In this document: in pieces, positions 1 through 6,195 of the stretch
Layout: every line of letters begins with the position of its first letter
Position numbering within the stretch: the stretch's first letter is position 1
DNA from: Nitrospirota bacterium
GTDB taxonomy: Bacteria > Nitrospirota > Thermodesulfovibrionia > UBA6902 > BMS3Bbin08
Direction: 5' to 3'
Length of the DNA: 18,423 bases
Assembly: GCA_030637135.1 (NCBI GenBank)
Contig: DAOVVO010000010.1
Span: 1 to 18,423, forward strand
Program-made: the position numbers and the translations under genes
The notes under the pieces: generated by a model
The model's input: the letters and a program-made list of their open reading frames with translations, nothing else
Told to the model about the DNA's origin: nothing
Database searches by the model: none

Positions 1-4
1 GCTC

Positions 5-637
5 GTGAGCAGAATCAACGACATGCGAAATCCCGACTTTCTTGATGCGCCGTCTGCTGAGCCTGATCCTCGATTCCAACGCTTTGTTGAACTTTATATG
101 GAATTAGAGAAAGCGGATGTTCATGACTTACTGGCTGATCCGAGAAAAGAGGTCCCCTTCGTTATCCTGATCAGCAATTATGCTCCTGCCTACTCTGAAA
201 AGGTACGCGAGTATCTCTCTTTGCTCGGACTTCCAATGCCGAGGGACGAATCGAAAGATATCGTCCTTCCTGTCTACTTAACGGTCAAAAGAAGGGAATT
301 GGATGGTATAGCAATATTAACGCGGTCGACACTCGACCTGTTGCGGATTCTGGGAGCAGCAATAGAGGTTCCGCAGGAGCATGCGAGCGCCGGGCTAGCA
401 ATTAATTATCCGACCCCTGGTTTGGCAGGGAAAGACATTCAGATTCATGCGTCAAAGGATAAGCCAAAACAGGCGGCATTGACTGTAAAGTACCGTGGAT
501 ACTGGTTCTATGTCGATGACACCGATATGCATACAAAGTTGTTCTACAAAACAGTTCGAGCGCTCTGGTCCGTCAGCATTGCCGCTGCAGCGGACCAGAG
601 GGCCGCACCAGTATTGACCATTCCCGTGAGTCGGTAA
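5..637 (+). CDS. conserved hypothetical protein, possibly cut at its 5' end
   Basis: An open frame of 210 residues runs from a GTG at base 5 to a TAA. The frame stays open to the window edge and no ribosome binding site can be seen, so the true start may lie outside the window. No signal peptide, membrane segment or catalytic motif is apparent. The C-terminal third has a YRGYWFYVDDTD block followed by a Lys/Phe-containing helix and the ending APVLTIPV. I recall this layout from uncharacterised bacterial proteins but cannot name the family. The DNA is more GC-rich than the intergenic regions and genes to its right, which hints at different codon use or transfer. Near its end the gene carries a strong hairpin (563-600). 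An intrinsic terminator lies about 105 bases after the stop, so this is the end of a plus-strand transcription unit. Function unknown. Confidence 0.7.
   Translation: MSRINDMRNPDFLDAPSAEPDPRFQRFVELYMELEKADVHDLLADPRKEVPFVILISNYAPAYSEKVREYLSLLGLPMPRDESKDIVLPVYLTVKRRELDGIAILTRSTLDLLRILGAAIEVPQEHASAGLAINYPTPGLAGKDIQIHASKDKPKQAALTVKYRGYWFYVDDTDMHTKLFYKTVRALWSVSIAAAADQRAAPVLTIPVSR
563..600. repeat. 10-bp inverted repeat inside the hypothetical gene
   Basis: CTCTGGTCCG at 563-572 is the exact reverse complement of CGGACCAGAG at 591-600. An inner CAGC/GCTG pairing (574-577 with 584-587) closes a six-base loop. The structure lies in the last 25 codons of the reading frame, in codons for an Ala-rich stretch. 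It is not followed by a T-run, so it is not a standard terminator. Confidence 0.6.
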
Positions 638-742
638 AAGCAAGGAAACAATTATTGCATTGCAAAATGAGTTGTTTCAAAAAATTCAATTTTGTTAAAG
701 GTCAAGGCGGGACCTAGGGGTGCAGGTGAGTAGTAGAGATGC

Positions 743-769
743 GGGCTTGGTAATTCCAGGCCCTTTTTT
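743..769 (+). terminator. intrinsic terminator after the hypothetical gene
   Basis: GGGCTTGG (743-750) pairs with CCAGGCCC (756-763) around the loop TAATT, with one T-G wobble. Six T residues follow directly (764-769), then more AT-rich sequence. This is a textbook rho-independent terminator for plus-strand transcripts, placed downstream of the hypothetical gene that ends at 637. It also separates that unit from the minus-strand nitroreductase that converges on it. Confidence 0.8.
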
Positions 770-897
770 ATTTATTTCAACCAGTAATCCTCAATTTTCC
801 AATCATTAAAAATTATTGATAAGTAGGTGTAATTGTTAACATTAAAATTTATCAGCCTTTATGTATTAGAACGAGTCTTAGTAATTTCAGATTTTTT

Positions 898-1401
898 TTA
901 CTTTCTGAAAAAAACCGTTTTATCAAATCCCTTCCTGCTTCCTTTGCCGCCTTTTTCAGCAGGATGTCCAAGCGCTATTACGGCCATGAGTTCAAGTTCT
1001 TCGGGACCCTCGACCAGCTCTAAAACTTTATCTTTATTCTTTAGAATTTCACCGAGCCAAACGGCACCGAGCCCGTTTGAATAGATAAATATAAGCATAT
1101 TCTGGATACACGCACCAATTGCCAGAACATCCTTTGTCCTGTCATAACTCACAGACTTATCCAGGAACACAGCAATCAGGGCATGTGCATGTAAAATTAT
1201 TTTTGAATAATGGGTAAGTCCTGAAATTTTGGATTTGAGCTCCTTATCTTTTATAACAGCAAACTTCCACGGCTGATTGTTTCTCCCTGAAGGCGCCCAG
1301 ATTCCAGCCTCTATTATCCTGTTAATCGTCTCATCAGATACAGGTTCATCTGTGAACTTCCTTATGCTTCGGCGTGTTTTTATAAGTTCGAAGATGTCCA
1401 T
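898..1401 (-). CDS. nitroreductase family protein
   Basis: The 167-residue product begins MDIFELIKTRRSIRKF, the usual N-terminus of FMN-dependent nitroreductase-like proteins. The RRS near residues 10-12 and PSGRNNQPW at 37-45 contribute to flavin phosphate and isoalloxazine contacts in the family. GLGAVWLGEI at 110-119 and ALGHPAEKG at 143-151 are the second conserved pair. Such enzymes are homodimeric flavoproteins that reduce nitro groups, quinones or other oxidised substrates with NAD(P)H; the substrate here cannot be told. A longer reading starting at 1428 is possible, but the ATG at 1401 matches family length and has AGGGAAG about eight bases upstream. That Shine-Dalgarno sequence lies in the arm of a perfect 10-bp hairpin (1410-1434), so initiation may be restrained. 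The gene is alone, 436 bases downstream of prfB. Confidence 0.88.
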   Translation of the reverse strand: MDIFELIKTRRSIRKFTDEPVSDETINRIIEAGIWAPSGRNNQPWKFAVIKDKELKSKISGLTHYSKIILHAHALIAVFLDKSVSYDRTKDVLAIGACIQNMLIFIYSNGLGAVWLGEILKNKDKVLELVEGPEELELMAVIALGHPAEKGGKGSRKGFDKTVFFRK

Positions 1402-1409
1402 AATTGATC

Positions 1410-1434
1410 TTCCCTGTGGCAAGACCACAGGGAA
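1410..1434. repeat. palindromic repeat, copy 1, overlapping the nitroreductase RBS
   Basis: TTCCCTGTGG (1410-1419), loop CAAGA, CCACAGGGAA (1425-1434): a perfect 10-bp stem. It shares loop and most of its arms with the element at 1476-1496. One base pair differs compensatorily: T-A here, C-G in the other copy. On the minus strand the 3' arm supplies the AGGGAA Shine-Dalgarno of the nitroreductase gene. Confidence 0.7.
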
Positions 1435-1475
1435 TCTAATGTAAGGAAAAATGTTTGTTATATTCGCTCGCTTGA

Positions 1476-1496
1476 CCCCGTGGCAAGACCACGGGG
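1476..1496. repeat. palindromic repeat, copy 2
   Basis: CCCCGTGG (1476-1483), loop CAAGA, CCACGGGG (1489-1496): a perfect 8-bp stem followed by AAT as in copy 1. The copies start about 65 bases apart. The conserved loop and paired change show that they are related elements whose stem has been maintained. Confidence 0.7.
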
Positions 1497-1563
1497 AATA
1501 CGCTCGCTATCCATTTAAAAAACGTGTTCAAGTCTACGACTCGTAGAGTAGAGGGGTCAAGGA

Positions 1564-1637
1564 CGTAAAATCCCGATGGGCGTAAAGTCCCGGTGGGGCA
1601 ACGCCCCTGTTCGGGGATAACGTCCCTTTTCGGGAGT
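1564..1637. repeat. tandem array of four small CCC/GGG hairpins
   Basis: Two 17-base units (CGTAAAATCCCGATGGG at 1564-1580 and CGTAAAGTCCCGGTGGG at 1581-1597) are followed by two 19-base units (AACGCCCCTGTTCGGGGAT at 1600-1618 and AACGTCCCTTTTCGGGAGT at 1619-1637). Each has a CGT-like lead and a CCC/GGG stem of 3-4 bp. In the 19-base pair, a C-G closing pair in one unit is T-A in the next. Function unknown. Confidence 0.6.
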
Positions 1638-1765
1638 CAAGGTCAAAGCGACTCTAAGCCCTCTTTAAACGCAATACCCAAGTTTTTCAAATAAGAGGCA
1701 AATAGACATTTATTAAATCGAAACTGCTTTGTTTCACTGGTTGAAAGTCAGCAGATCCTTCATTT

Positions 1766-1805
1766 TCTCAGTTCTTCTTTCGGGTATGCAAAAGAAGAAC
1801 TGAGA
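1766..1805. other. 15-bp perfect hairpin downstream of prfB
   Basis: TCTCAGTTCTTCTTT (1766-1780) pairs fully with AAAGAAGAACTGAGA (1791-1805) around a ten-base loop. It lies 33-72 bases past the prfB stop, where a terminator would be expected. No T-run follows on either strand, so it may instead act as an RNA-stabilising 3' structure or a mobile palindrome. Confidence 0.6.
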
Positions 1806-1837
1806 GTTCGGGGTGCGCATTCACATAGTAATAAATA

Positions 1838-2954
1838 TTACGTCTTGCCTTTTTCCTTTTTCATCAAAAGATACCCTTTAATGAAATCATCTATATCTCC
1901 ATCCAATACGGCATTTACATTCCCTATCTCTATGTTTGTCCTGTGGTCTTTTATAAGCTGATAAGGTTGTAAAGTATATGACCGTATCTGGCTTCCCCAT
2001 GCTATGTCTTTTTTTTCGCCAATAAACTCCTCCAACTTTTCATCCTGTTCTTTTTTCTTTATCCCGTAAAGACGGGCTCTGAGTACCTTCAAAGCAACAG
2101 CCTTATTTTTATGCTGAGAGCGTTCATTCTGACAGCTTACTACAAGCCCTGTGGGCAAATGTGTGATTCTCACTGCAGAGGATGTTTTGTTAACATGCTG
2201 TCCCCCTGCCCCGGATGCCCTGAATGTATCTATCTTCAAATCATCTTCTTCCAATTCCACCTGGATATCTTCACTGATTTCAGGATAAACAAGAATAGCT
2301 GCAAAAGACGTATGGCGTCTTTTATTAGCATCGAACGGTGAAATTCTTACCAGCCGATGAACACCGGCCTCTCCCTTAAGATAACCATAGGCGTATTGTC
2401 CTGTAATGGTTAACGTAGCACTTTTTATCCCTGCCTCTTCCCCCGGCAGCAGTTCTACGATTTCTACCTTAAAGCTATTTCGTTCTGCCCATCTTGTATA
2501 CATTCTCATCAACATCTGGGCCCAGTCCTGGCTTTCTGTGCCCCCTGCGCCTGGATGTATTGTCATGATTGCATTGTTTTTGTCTTCTTCAAGTGAAAGG
2601 ATGCTCTTTAATTCTATATCAGCCAGATGCGATAAGAGTTTCTCCACACCTTTTTGTGCATCATCTAAAAAAACCTCTCCCTCATCTTCTTCTGAAAGTT
2701 CAACCAGTATGTTAATATCCTCAAGTTGCTTTTCGATAGAAGCAAAAGTTTGAACAGTGTTTTCAATGCTGGATTTTTCTTTAAGTAATTCCTGTGCCTT
2801 TATGGGAGATTCCCATAAGTCTTTGTCTAATATTTTTTTTTCCAAAGCTTTGAGGCGTACTGACAGAGACAGGATATCAAAGATACCCCCTGAGGGCGTC
2901 AATCCTGGTGTTAATCTCTTTCAATTTATCTTTTAACCCATCATAGGTAATCAT
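1838..2954 (-). CDS. prfB: peptide chain release factor 2 with programmed +1 frameshift
   Basis: RF2 reads UGA and UAA in the ribosomal A site and triggers peptide release. The start is the ATG at 2954, preceded by a strong AGGAGG (2963-2968) with an eight-base spacer. Zero-frame reading gives 25 codons ending LRGYL, then TGA at codon 26 (2877-2879). A +1 shift continues with Asp-Ile-Leu and runs to the TAA at 1838, giving a 371-residue protein. After the shift the numbering matches E. coli RF2 exactly: the anticodon-like SPF is at 205-207 and the peptidyl-tRNA hydrolysis motif GGQ at 250-252. The gene follows lnt with a gap of about 100 bases, an arrangement seen in several diderm lineages. 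A TATAAT lies at 2978-2983 but has no good -35 box. Expression is expected to be autoregulated through the frameshift. Confidence 0.96.
2877..2891 (-). promoter_or_regulatory. prfB programmed +1 ribosomal frameshift site
   Basis: The mRNA reads AGG GGG TAT CTT TGA. It has the internal Shine-Dalgarno-like AGGGGG, the slippery CTT codon and the in-frame TGA in exactly the E. coli arrangement, at codon 26. The base after TGA is T here rather than the C found in E. coli. When RF2 is scarce the ribosome pauses at UGA and slips from CUU to UUU, restoring the RF2 frame. Confidence 0.95.
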
Positions 2955-3055
2955 CGTTATTGCCTCCTGTTTTATTTATTATAACTATTTTTATCTATCT
3001 AATTTCTGCTTTTTTATGGAAACAAAATACACGCAGTGAGTTGTATATGAAAGTT

Positions 3056-4615
3056 CTAGAGCGTAGTTCCCCTCTTGGGATAAATGTTATTTGCAATTAA
3101 CAGCACACAGCTAATTATACATAAAAAAATGAAAAGGTCTCCATATTTCGCATAGAAGCTTTTTTCAAATGAGCCAAGTCTGATTTCTTCTGTTAATACA
3201 TCCTGAACAAAAATTTTACTCTTTCGTTTTATATTCCCTTTGGCGTCTATGAACCCTGAAATTCCTGTATTCGCTGACCTTACCACAGGCACCCTGTTTT
3301 CAACTGCCCTCAATACTGACATGGAAAAATGCTGATAAGGCGCCGATGAACGGCCAAACCATGCATCATTTGTAAGTGAAACAATAAGGTTAGCACCTTT
3401 TTCTGTAAACTTTCTAACCAAACCGGGAAAAATGATTTCATAGCAAATGAGGGTACTGATTTTGGCTGGCAACATGTGCATAACAGTATACTCTTGTCCG
3501 GTTGTAAAATCACCGATTCCAATAACCAACTTTTCTATAAAGGGTGAAAATTTCCTGAGAGGGACATACTCACCGTAAGGGACCAGGTGTATTTTGTCAT
3601 ATATTGATTGAACCTCTCCACCAGGTGATAAGAGCACTGCACTATTCGAAAGTATATTTTTATTGTCTTTACTGTCTTTTACAAGTACACTTCCAGATAG
3701 CAGATGTATACCTGTTGCCTTCTGAAACTCTTTAACCTCATTTGTTAGAAGTTCATCACTGCCAAAACTGAAAGGCAACGCGGTTTCAGGCCATATAATG
3801 AGGTCAGGAGAAAACTTAGAAGCTGTTACTGTGAGATTCTTGTACGTTTCTAATATGTTTCTCTGGTAATTACTATCCCATTTTTTGTCCTGCTCAATAT
3901 TTCCCTGAATTACACTTACCCGCATCTTCTGCCCGTGCTCATCTGTTCCCAGCCTCCACATACCGTATGCTAAGGATACCACCAAGATTAATCCAAAGAG
4001 CGATAATCCAACAGTCATTGGCCAACGTTCAAAAAGCGGCATCCTGCTAAACTTTTTATTCCAGTACAGAACATCAAAAAATGCTCCATTCAGAGCAGCA
4101 ACAAAAAAAGAAACGCCGTACACTCCAGTAATATCAGAAATCTGTATGAGTGTTAAAAATTTATACTGGGAATACCCTATGACAGACCAGGGAAAACCTG
4201 TAAAGGCATACGTACGCAAAAATTCCAGTGTAACCCATAAAACCGGAACAATAAAGAGAGAAGGGAAACGGGAATATCTTGTTAAATAATTGAAAAGCAC
4301 TGAAAATATGCCTACATAAAGTCCAAGATACAGACAGAGAGCCATTAATATGAATACACTGAAAACTGCAGGAATTCTTCCATAAAAATACATTGAATTA
4401 TAGACCCAATAGATTGTACCGATAAAATATAAAAAGCCAGCGAGCGTCCCGAGAAAAAAACTTGTTGTAAGTCTTTTGTCTACCAGAACTATGAGAAGAG
4501 GGATAAGAGCTACCCATGCAAGAGGGAAGAAGTCAAACGGCGGAAATATAAGAACGAGCAATGCCCCTGAAATAACGCTGAGAATTATGTCTTTTTTCCT
4601 TACCATATTTATCAT
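3056..4615 (-). CDS. lnt: apolipoprotein N-acyltransferase
   Basis: Lnt transfers the third acyl chain from a phospholipid to the N-terminal cysteine of lipoproteins in the inner membrane, the step before outer-membrane sorting. The 519-residue product has the family layout: about seven hydrophobic segments in residues 8-218, a nitrilase-type catalytic domain (about 230-480), and a closing membrane helix (about 493-510). The catalytic triad is visible as Glu277 in WPET, Lys341 in YDKIHLVPYGEY, and Cys391 in LICYEI. These match E. coli Glu267, Lys335 and Cys387. Two starts are possible, ATG at 4615 or three codons later; neither has a clear Shine-Dalgarno sequence. A sigma70-like promoter lies 25-55 bases upstream. 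Its presence supports a diderm cell envelope. prfB follows in the same direction. Confidence 0.95.
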   Translation of the reverse strand: MINMVRKKDIILSVISGALLVLIFPPFDFFPLAWVALIPLLIVLVDKRLTTSFFLGTLAGFLYFIGTIYWVYNSMYFYGRIPAVFSVFILMALCLYLGLYVGIFSVLFNYLTRYSRFPSLFIVPVLWVTLEFLRTYAFTGFPWSVIGYSQYKFLTLIQISDITGVYGVSFFVAALNGAFFDVLYWNKKFSRMPLFERWPMTVGLSLFGLILVVSLAYGMWRLGTDEHGQKMRVSVIQGNIEQDKKWDSNYQRNILETYKNLTVTASKFSPDLIIWPETALPFSFGSDELLTNEVKEFQKATGIHLLSGSVLVKDSKDNKNILSNSAVLLSPGGEVQSIYDKIHLVPYGEYVPLRKFSPFIEKLVIGIGDFTTGQEYTVMHMLPAKISTLICYEIIFPGLVRKFTEKGANLIVSLTNDAWFGRSSAPYQHFSMSVLRAVENRVPVVRSANTGISGFIDAKGNIKRKSKIFVQDVLTEEIRLGSFEKSFYAKYGDLFIFLCIISCVLLIANNIYPKRGTTL

Positions 4616-4640
4616 TACCGATACTATAACTAATCATAGA

Positions 4641-4669
4641 AAAATATAGAATTAAAAGAAAAATGTCAA
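4641..4669 (-). promoter_or_regulatory. sigma70-type promoter for lnt
   Basis: On the minus strand there is a consensus -35 TTGACA (4664-4669), a 17-base spacer and a TATTTT -10 box (4641-4646). Transcription would start near 4634, only about 20 bases before the lnt ATG. That leaves a short leader without a clear ribosome binding site. Confidence 0.6.
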
Positions 4670-4742
4670 ATATCCAAGTGCTTCGATTCGCAAGTATGTT
4701 AACGTATTTTAAACAAAGTTATCACCACTTCTGCTTACTCGA

Positions 4743-4764
4743 CTCGACTGAGCTCGCCGAAGTC
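4743..4764. repeat. short GAGCTC-containing repeat-like word
   Basis: A 22-base segment beginning CTCGACTGAGCTC and ending CCGAAGTC resembles palindromic words that I recall as recurrent in intergenic DNA of many bacteria. A related CCTGAGCGAA follows at about 4775, and a fuller relative lies at 6143-6162. Whether it is repeated elsewhere in this genome cannot be seen here. Confidence 0.35.
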
Positions 4765-5072
4765 AGCACTAAGTCCTGAGCGAAAAAAATTTGTCACCGA
4801 ATTTATGTGTCGAACGACTAAGTTCAAAACCCAAATTTATAATGATTAGATTCCAGATATTTCGAATCTGCGAAACTGTTAAGGCAGACAAACCCCACGA
4901 GCTCGATAATGTTTTATGACTACATTATAGTATTATAGTAGTGAACCTCGATCCCTAAATGATTCTTAAGACTCACAAGAGTTTTTTATATATAAAAATA
5001 CGTGGCAATTAGTTCCGAACTCTGTGGGATGAGCTTTGTTCATCAGAATTCAAAGCTTTTTCATTTCATTTG

Positions 5073-5213
5073 CCCCGTTAGAGAAGGTTCATCCCGTTAT
5101 AAATTTATCTCCAACGGGAAAATCGGTGGTGTAGTGATTACCTTTCAAAGCCTACGGTGGTTTAAAGCCATCGTCGGCGCATACCGTTAGAGATTGTAAA
5201 ATCTCTAACGGGG
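5073..5213. repeat. 141-bp structured element with 12-bp terminal inverted repeats
   Basis: CCCCGTTAGAGA at 5073-5084 is the exact reverse complement of TCTCTAACGGGG at 5202-5213. Inside are CCCGTT/AACGGG (5093-5098 with 5112-5117), a 7-bp stem ACGGTGG/CCATCGT around TTTAAAG (5154-5174), and a perfect 11-bp hairpin (5184-5194 with 5201-5211). The left end can pair with either the far arm or compete with the last hairpin. It could be a small non-autonomous mobile element or a structured RNA; no flanking target duplication was identified. Confidence 0.5.
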
Positions 5214-5305
5214 TTTACTACCTGAGAGTTAAGATAACTTATGTTGTTATTTTTTTCTATGATGTTATTGTTTTTAATCAATAATGTATAAATAGTACAA
5301 AAATC

Positions 5306-5335
5306 TTGACTTTAAAAAAAGGGATGGGGTATAGT
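5306..5335 (+). promoter_or_regulatory. promoter of tRNA-Phe
   Basis: TTGACT (5306-5311), an 18-base spacer and TATAGT (5330-5335) form a good sigma70 promoter. The predicted start near 5342 is only a few bases before the mature tRNA 5' end at 5347. Confidence 0.75.
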
Positions 5336-5346
5336 TTTTATTTTAA

Positions 5347-5422
<76 letters not shown>

Positions 5423-5469
5423 TTTTCCCCTGCAGTGCAATACTCACCCTAAAATGATGCATTACTAGA

Positions 5470-5946
5470 TTAGTTGTGAAAAATTTCTGATAATTTCCTT
5501 CTGAATTTATCAGGATGGGTTCCTTTCCAATAAATCTTGCCGCATTTTGTGCACTTTTTAAAAATATCGGATGTTTGATACACGTACTCAGGAACAGCAT
5601 TTTTTACGCCATCCCTTTTGACAGTATGCAACAAAGCATTGCAGATAATACATCGACTGAGGATTACAGTGCCCCCTTCGCTATCCTTATTACATATTCT
5701 TAATTTGAATGTTTCGACAACATTTTTGAGTTGTTTAAAAGGATTGTTTTCCTCTAAGAGTAAAAAATGTTGAAGCCCTCTCACTTTTACAAGACGAGTA
5801 TCTCTGGTAAGGAGCGTTCTTTTGTCTTCACGGGCAATTCTTAAGATGACCCTGTCTTCTATGTGCGGGAAATAAAGTGTATCATAGCCGAGAAGTCTCA
5901 ACCATCGAGCGAGACGACCCAGCATTGAATCCGCAATAAACCTCAT
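5470..5946 (-). CDS. Mut7-C RNase domain protein with zinc ribbon
   Basis: The 158-residue product opens MRFIADSMLGRLARWLRLLG, the signature of the Mut7-C (formerly DUF82) family, a PIN-like fold predicted to be an RNase. Acidic residues that could bind metal are Asp6, Asp31 and Asp49 (in LLTRD). The C-terminal part carries a four-cysteine zinc ribbon: Cys99-x2-Cys102 and Cys132-x2-Cys135, followed by KIYWKGTH. Similar stand-alone proteins occur in bacteria and archaea and their natural RNA target is not known to me. The start is the ATG at 5946; no clear Shine-Dalgarno sequence precedes it, only AT-rich sequence with repeated ATCAAA words. It lies 249 bases after rpoC in the same direction and its 3' end faces tRNA-Phe. 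A role in RNA processing or decay is an inference from the domain. Confidence 0.85.
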   Translation of the reverse strand: MRFIADSMLGRLARWLRLLGYDTLYFPHIEDRVILRIAREDKRTLLTRDTRLVKVRGLQHFLLLEENNPFKQLKNVVETFKLRICNKDSEGGTVILSRCIICNALLHTVKRDGVKNAVPEYVYQTSDIFKKCTKCGKIYWKGTHPDKFRRKLSEIFHN

Positions 5947-6113
5947 TAAGAAAAATCAAAAAATCAAATACCAAAGATCAAAATTGAGGTTTTTTATTTC
6001 AAACATTTCAGATAACACATTTTCTTCCTCAAAGTTACATTTTAATCTTTGATACGTTCGGCGGCACACAAACCCTGCCCTTTAAGACAAGGATAATACA
6101 GGTGCCGCTCAGT

Positions 6114-6191
6114 ATCAACCCTGAGCAAACCCCGACTGCTTGCCCTGAGCGAAGTTGAAGGGTTAGGTCGGGGACAGTCGAATGGGTTGAT
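6114..6191. repeat. nested palindrome directly after the rpoC stop
   Basis: The outer stem ATCAACCC/GGGTTGAT (6114-6121 with 6184-6191) encloses CCCCGAC/GTCGGGG (6130-6136 with 6167-6173), which encloses CCCTGAGCGAAGTTGAAGGG (6143-6162). That last word belongs to a class I recall as frequent in intergenic DNA of many phyla. On the minus strand it begins four bases after the rpoC TAA. No T-run follows, so transcript-end protection is as likely as termination. Confidence 0.55.
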
Positions 6192-6195
6192 TTTC

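Larger units (their letters stand above)
1402..1837. other. intergenic region filled with palindromic elements
   Basis: No gene is supported in these 436 bases between prfB and the nitroreductase gene. The region holds two related hairpins (1410-1434 and 1476-1496), a short palindrome CTACGAC/TCGTAG around 1535-1547, a tandem array of four CCC/GGG hairpins (1564-1637), and a 15-bp perfect hairpin (1766-1805). No convincing promoter for the nitroreductase was found. Confidence 0.6.
4616..5346. other. intergenic region between lnt and tRNA-Phe
   Basis: No gene is supported in these 731 bases. From left to right they hold the lnt promoter (minus, 4641-4669), a GAGCTC-containing repeat-like word (4743-4764), a weak hairpin with a short T-run (4968-4987), a structured element with terminal inverted repeats (5073-5213), an AT hairpin followed by T residues (about 5233-5252), and the tRNA-Phe promoter (5306-5335). 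An open frame of 62 codons from a GTG at 5002 lies mostly inside the structured element and is not convincing. Confidence 0.6.

Noticed and set aside
1402..1428. Longer nitroreductase reading from 1428
   Set aside because: The added residues MVLPQGRSI are encoded by the palindromic element. The ATG at 1401 fits family length and has a Shine-Dalgarno sequence.
1402..1837. CRISPR array in the palindrome-rich gap
   Set aside because: The units are contiguous, 17-19 bases long and degenerate, with no regular unique spacers and no cas genes nearby.
1838..2902. prfB as a 354-codon frame starting at 2902
   Set aside because: That frame only reflects the +1 frame of the frameshifted gene. The true start at 2954 with AGGAGG and the slippery CTT TGA site explain it.
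3310..3522. 70-codon minus-strand frame inside lnt
   Set aside because: It is an out-of-frame shadow of the lnt catalytic domain, without features of its own.
4968..4987. Plus-strand terminator-like hairpin with short T-run
   Set aside because: The stem is short, contains a wobble pair, and no plus-strand gene precedes it. It is too weak to call.
5002..5190. 62-codon plus-strand open frame between lnt and tRNA-Phe
   Set aside because: It starts at a GTG without a Shine-Dalgarno sequence and mostly translates the palindromic element at 5073-5213. No protein motif is visible.
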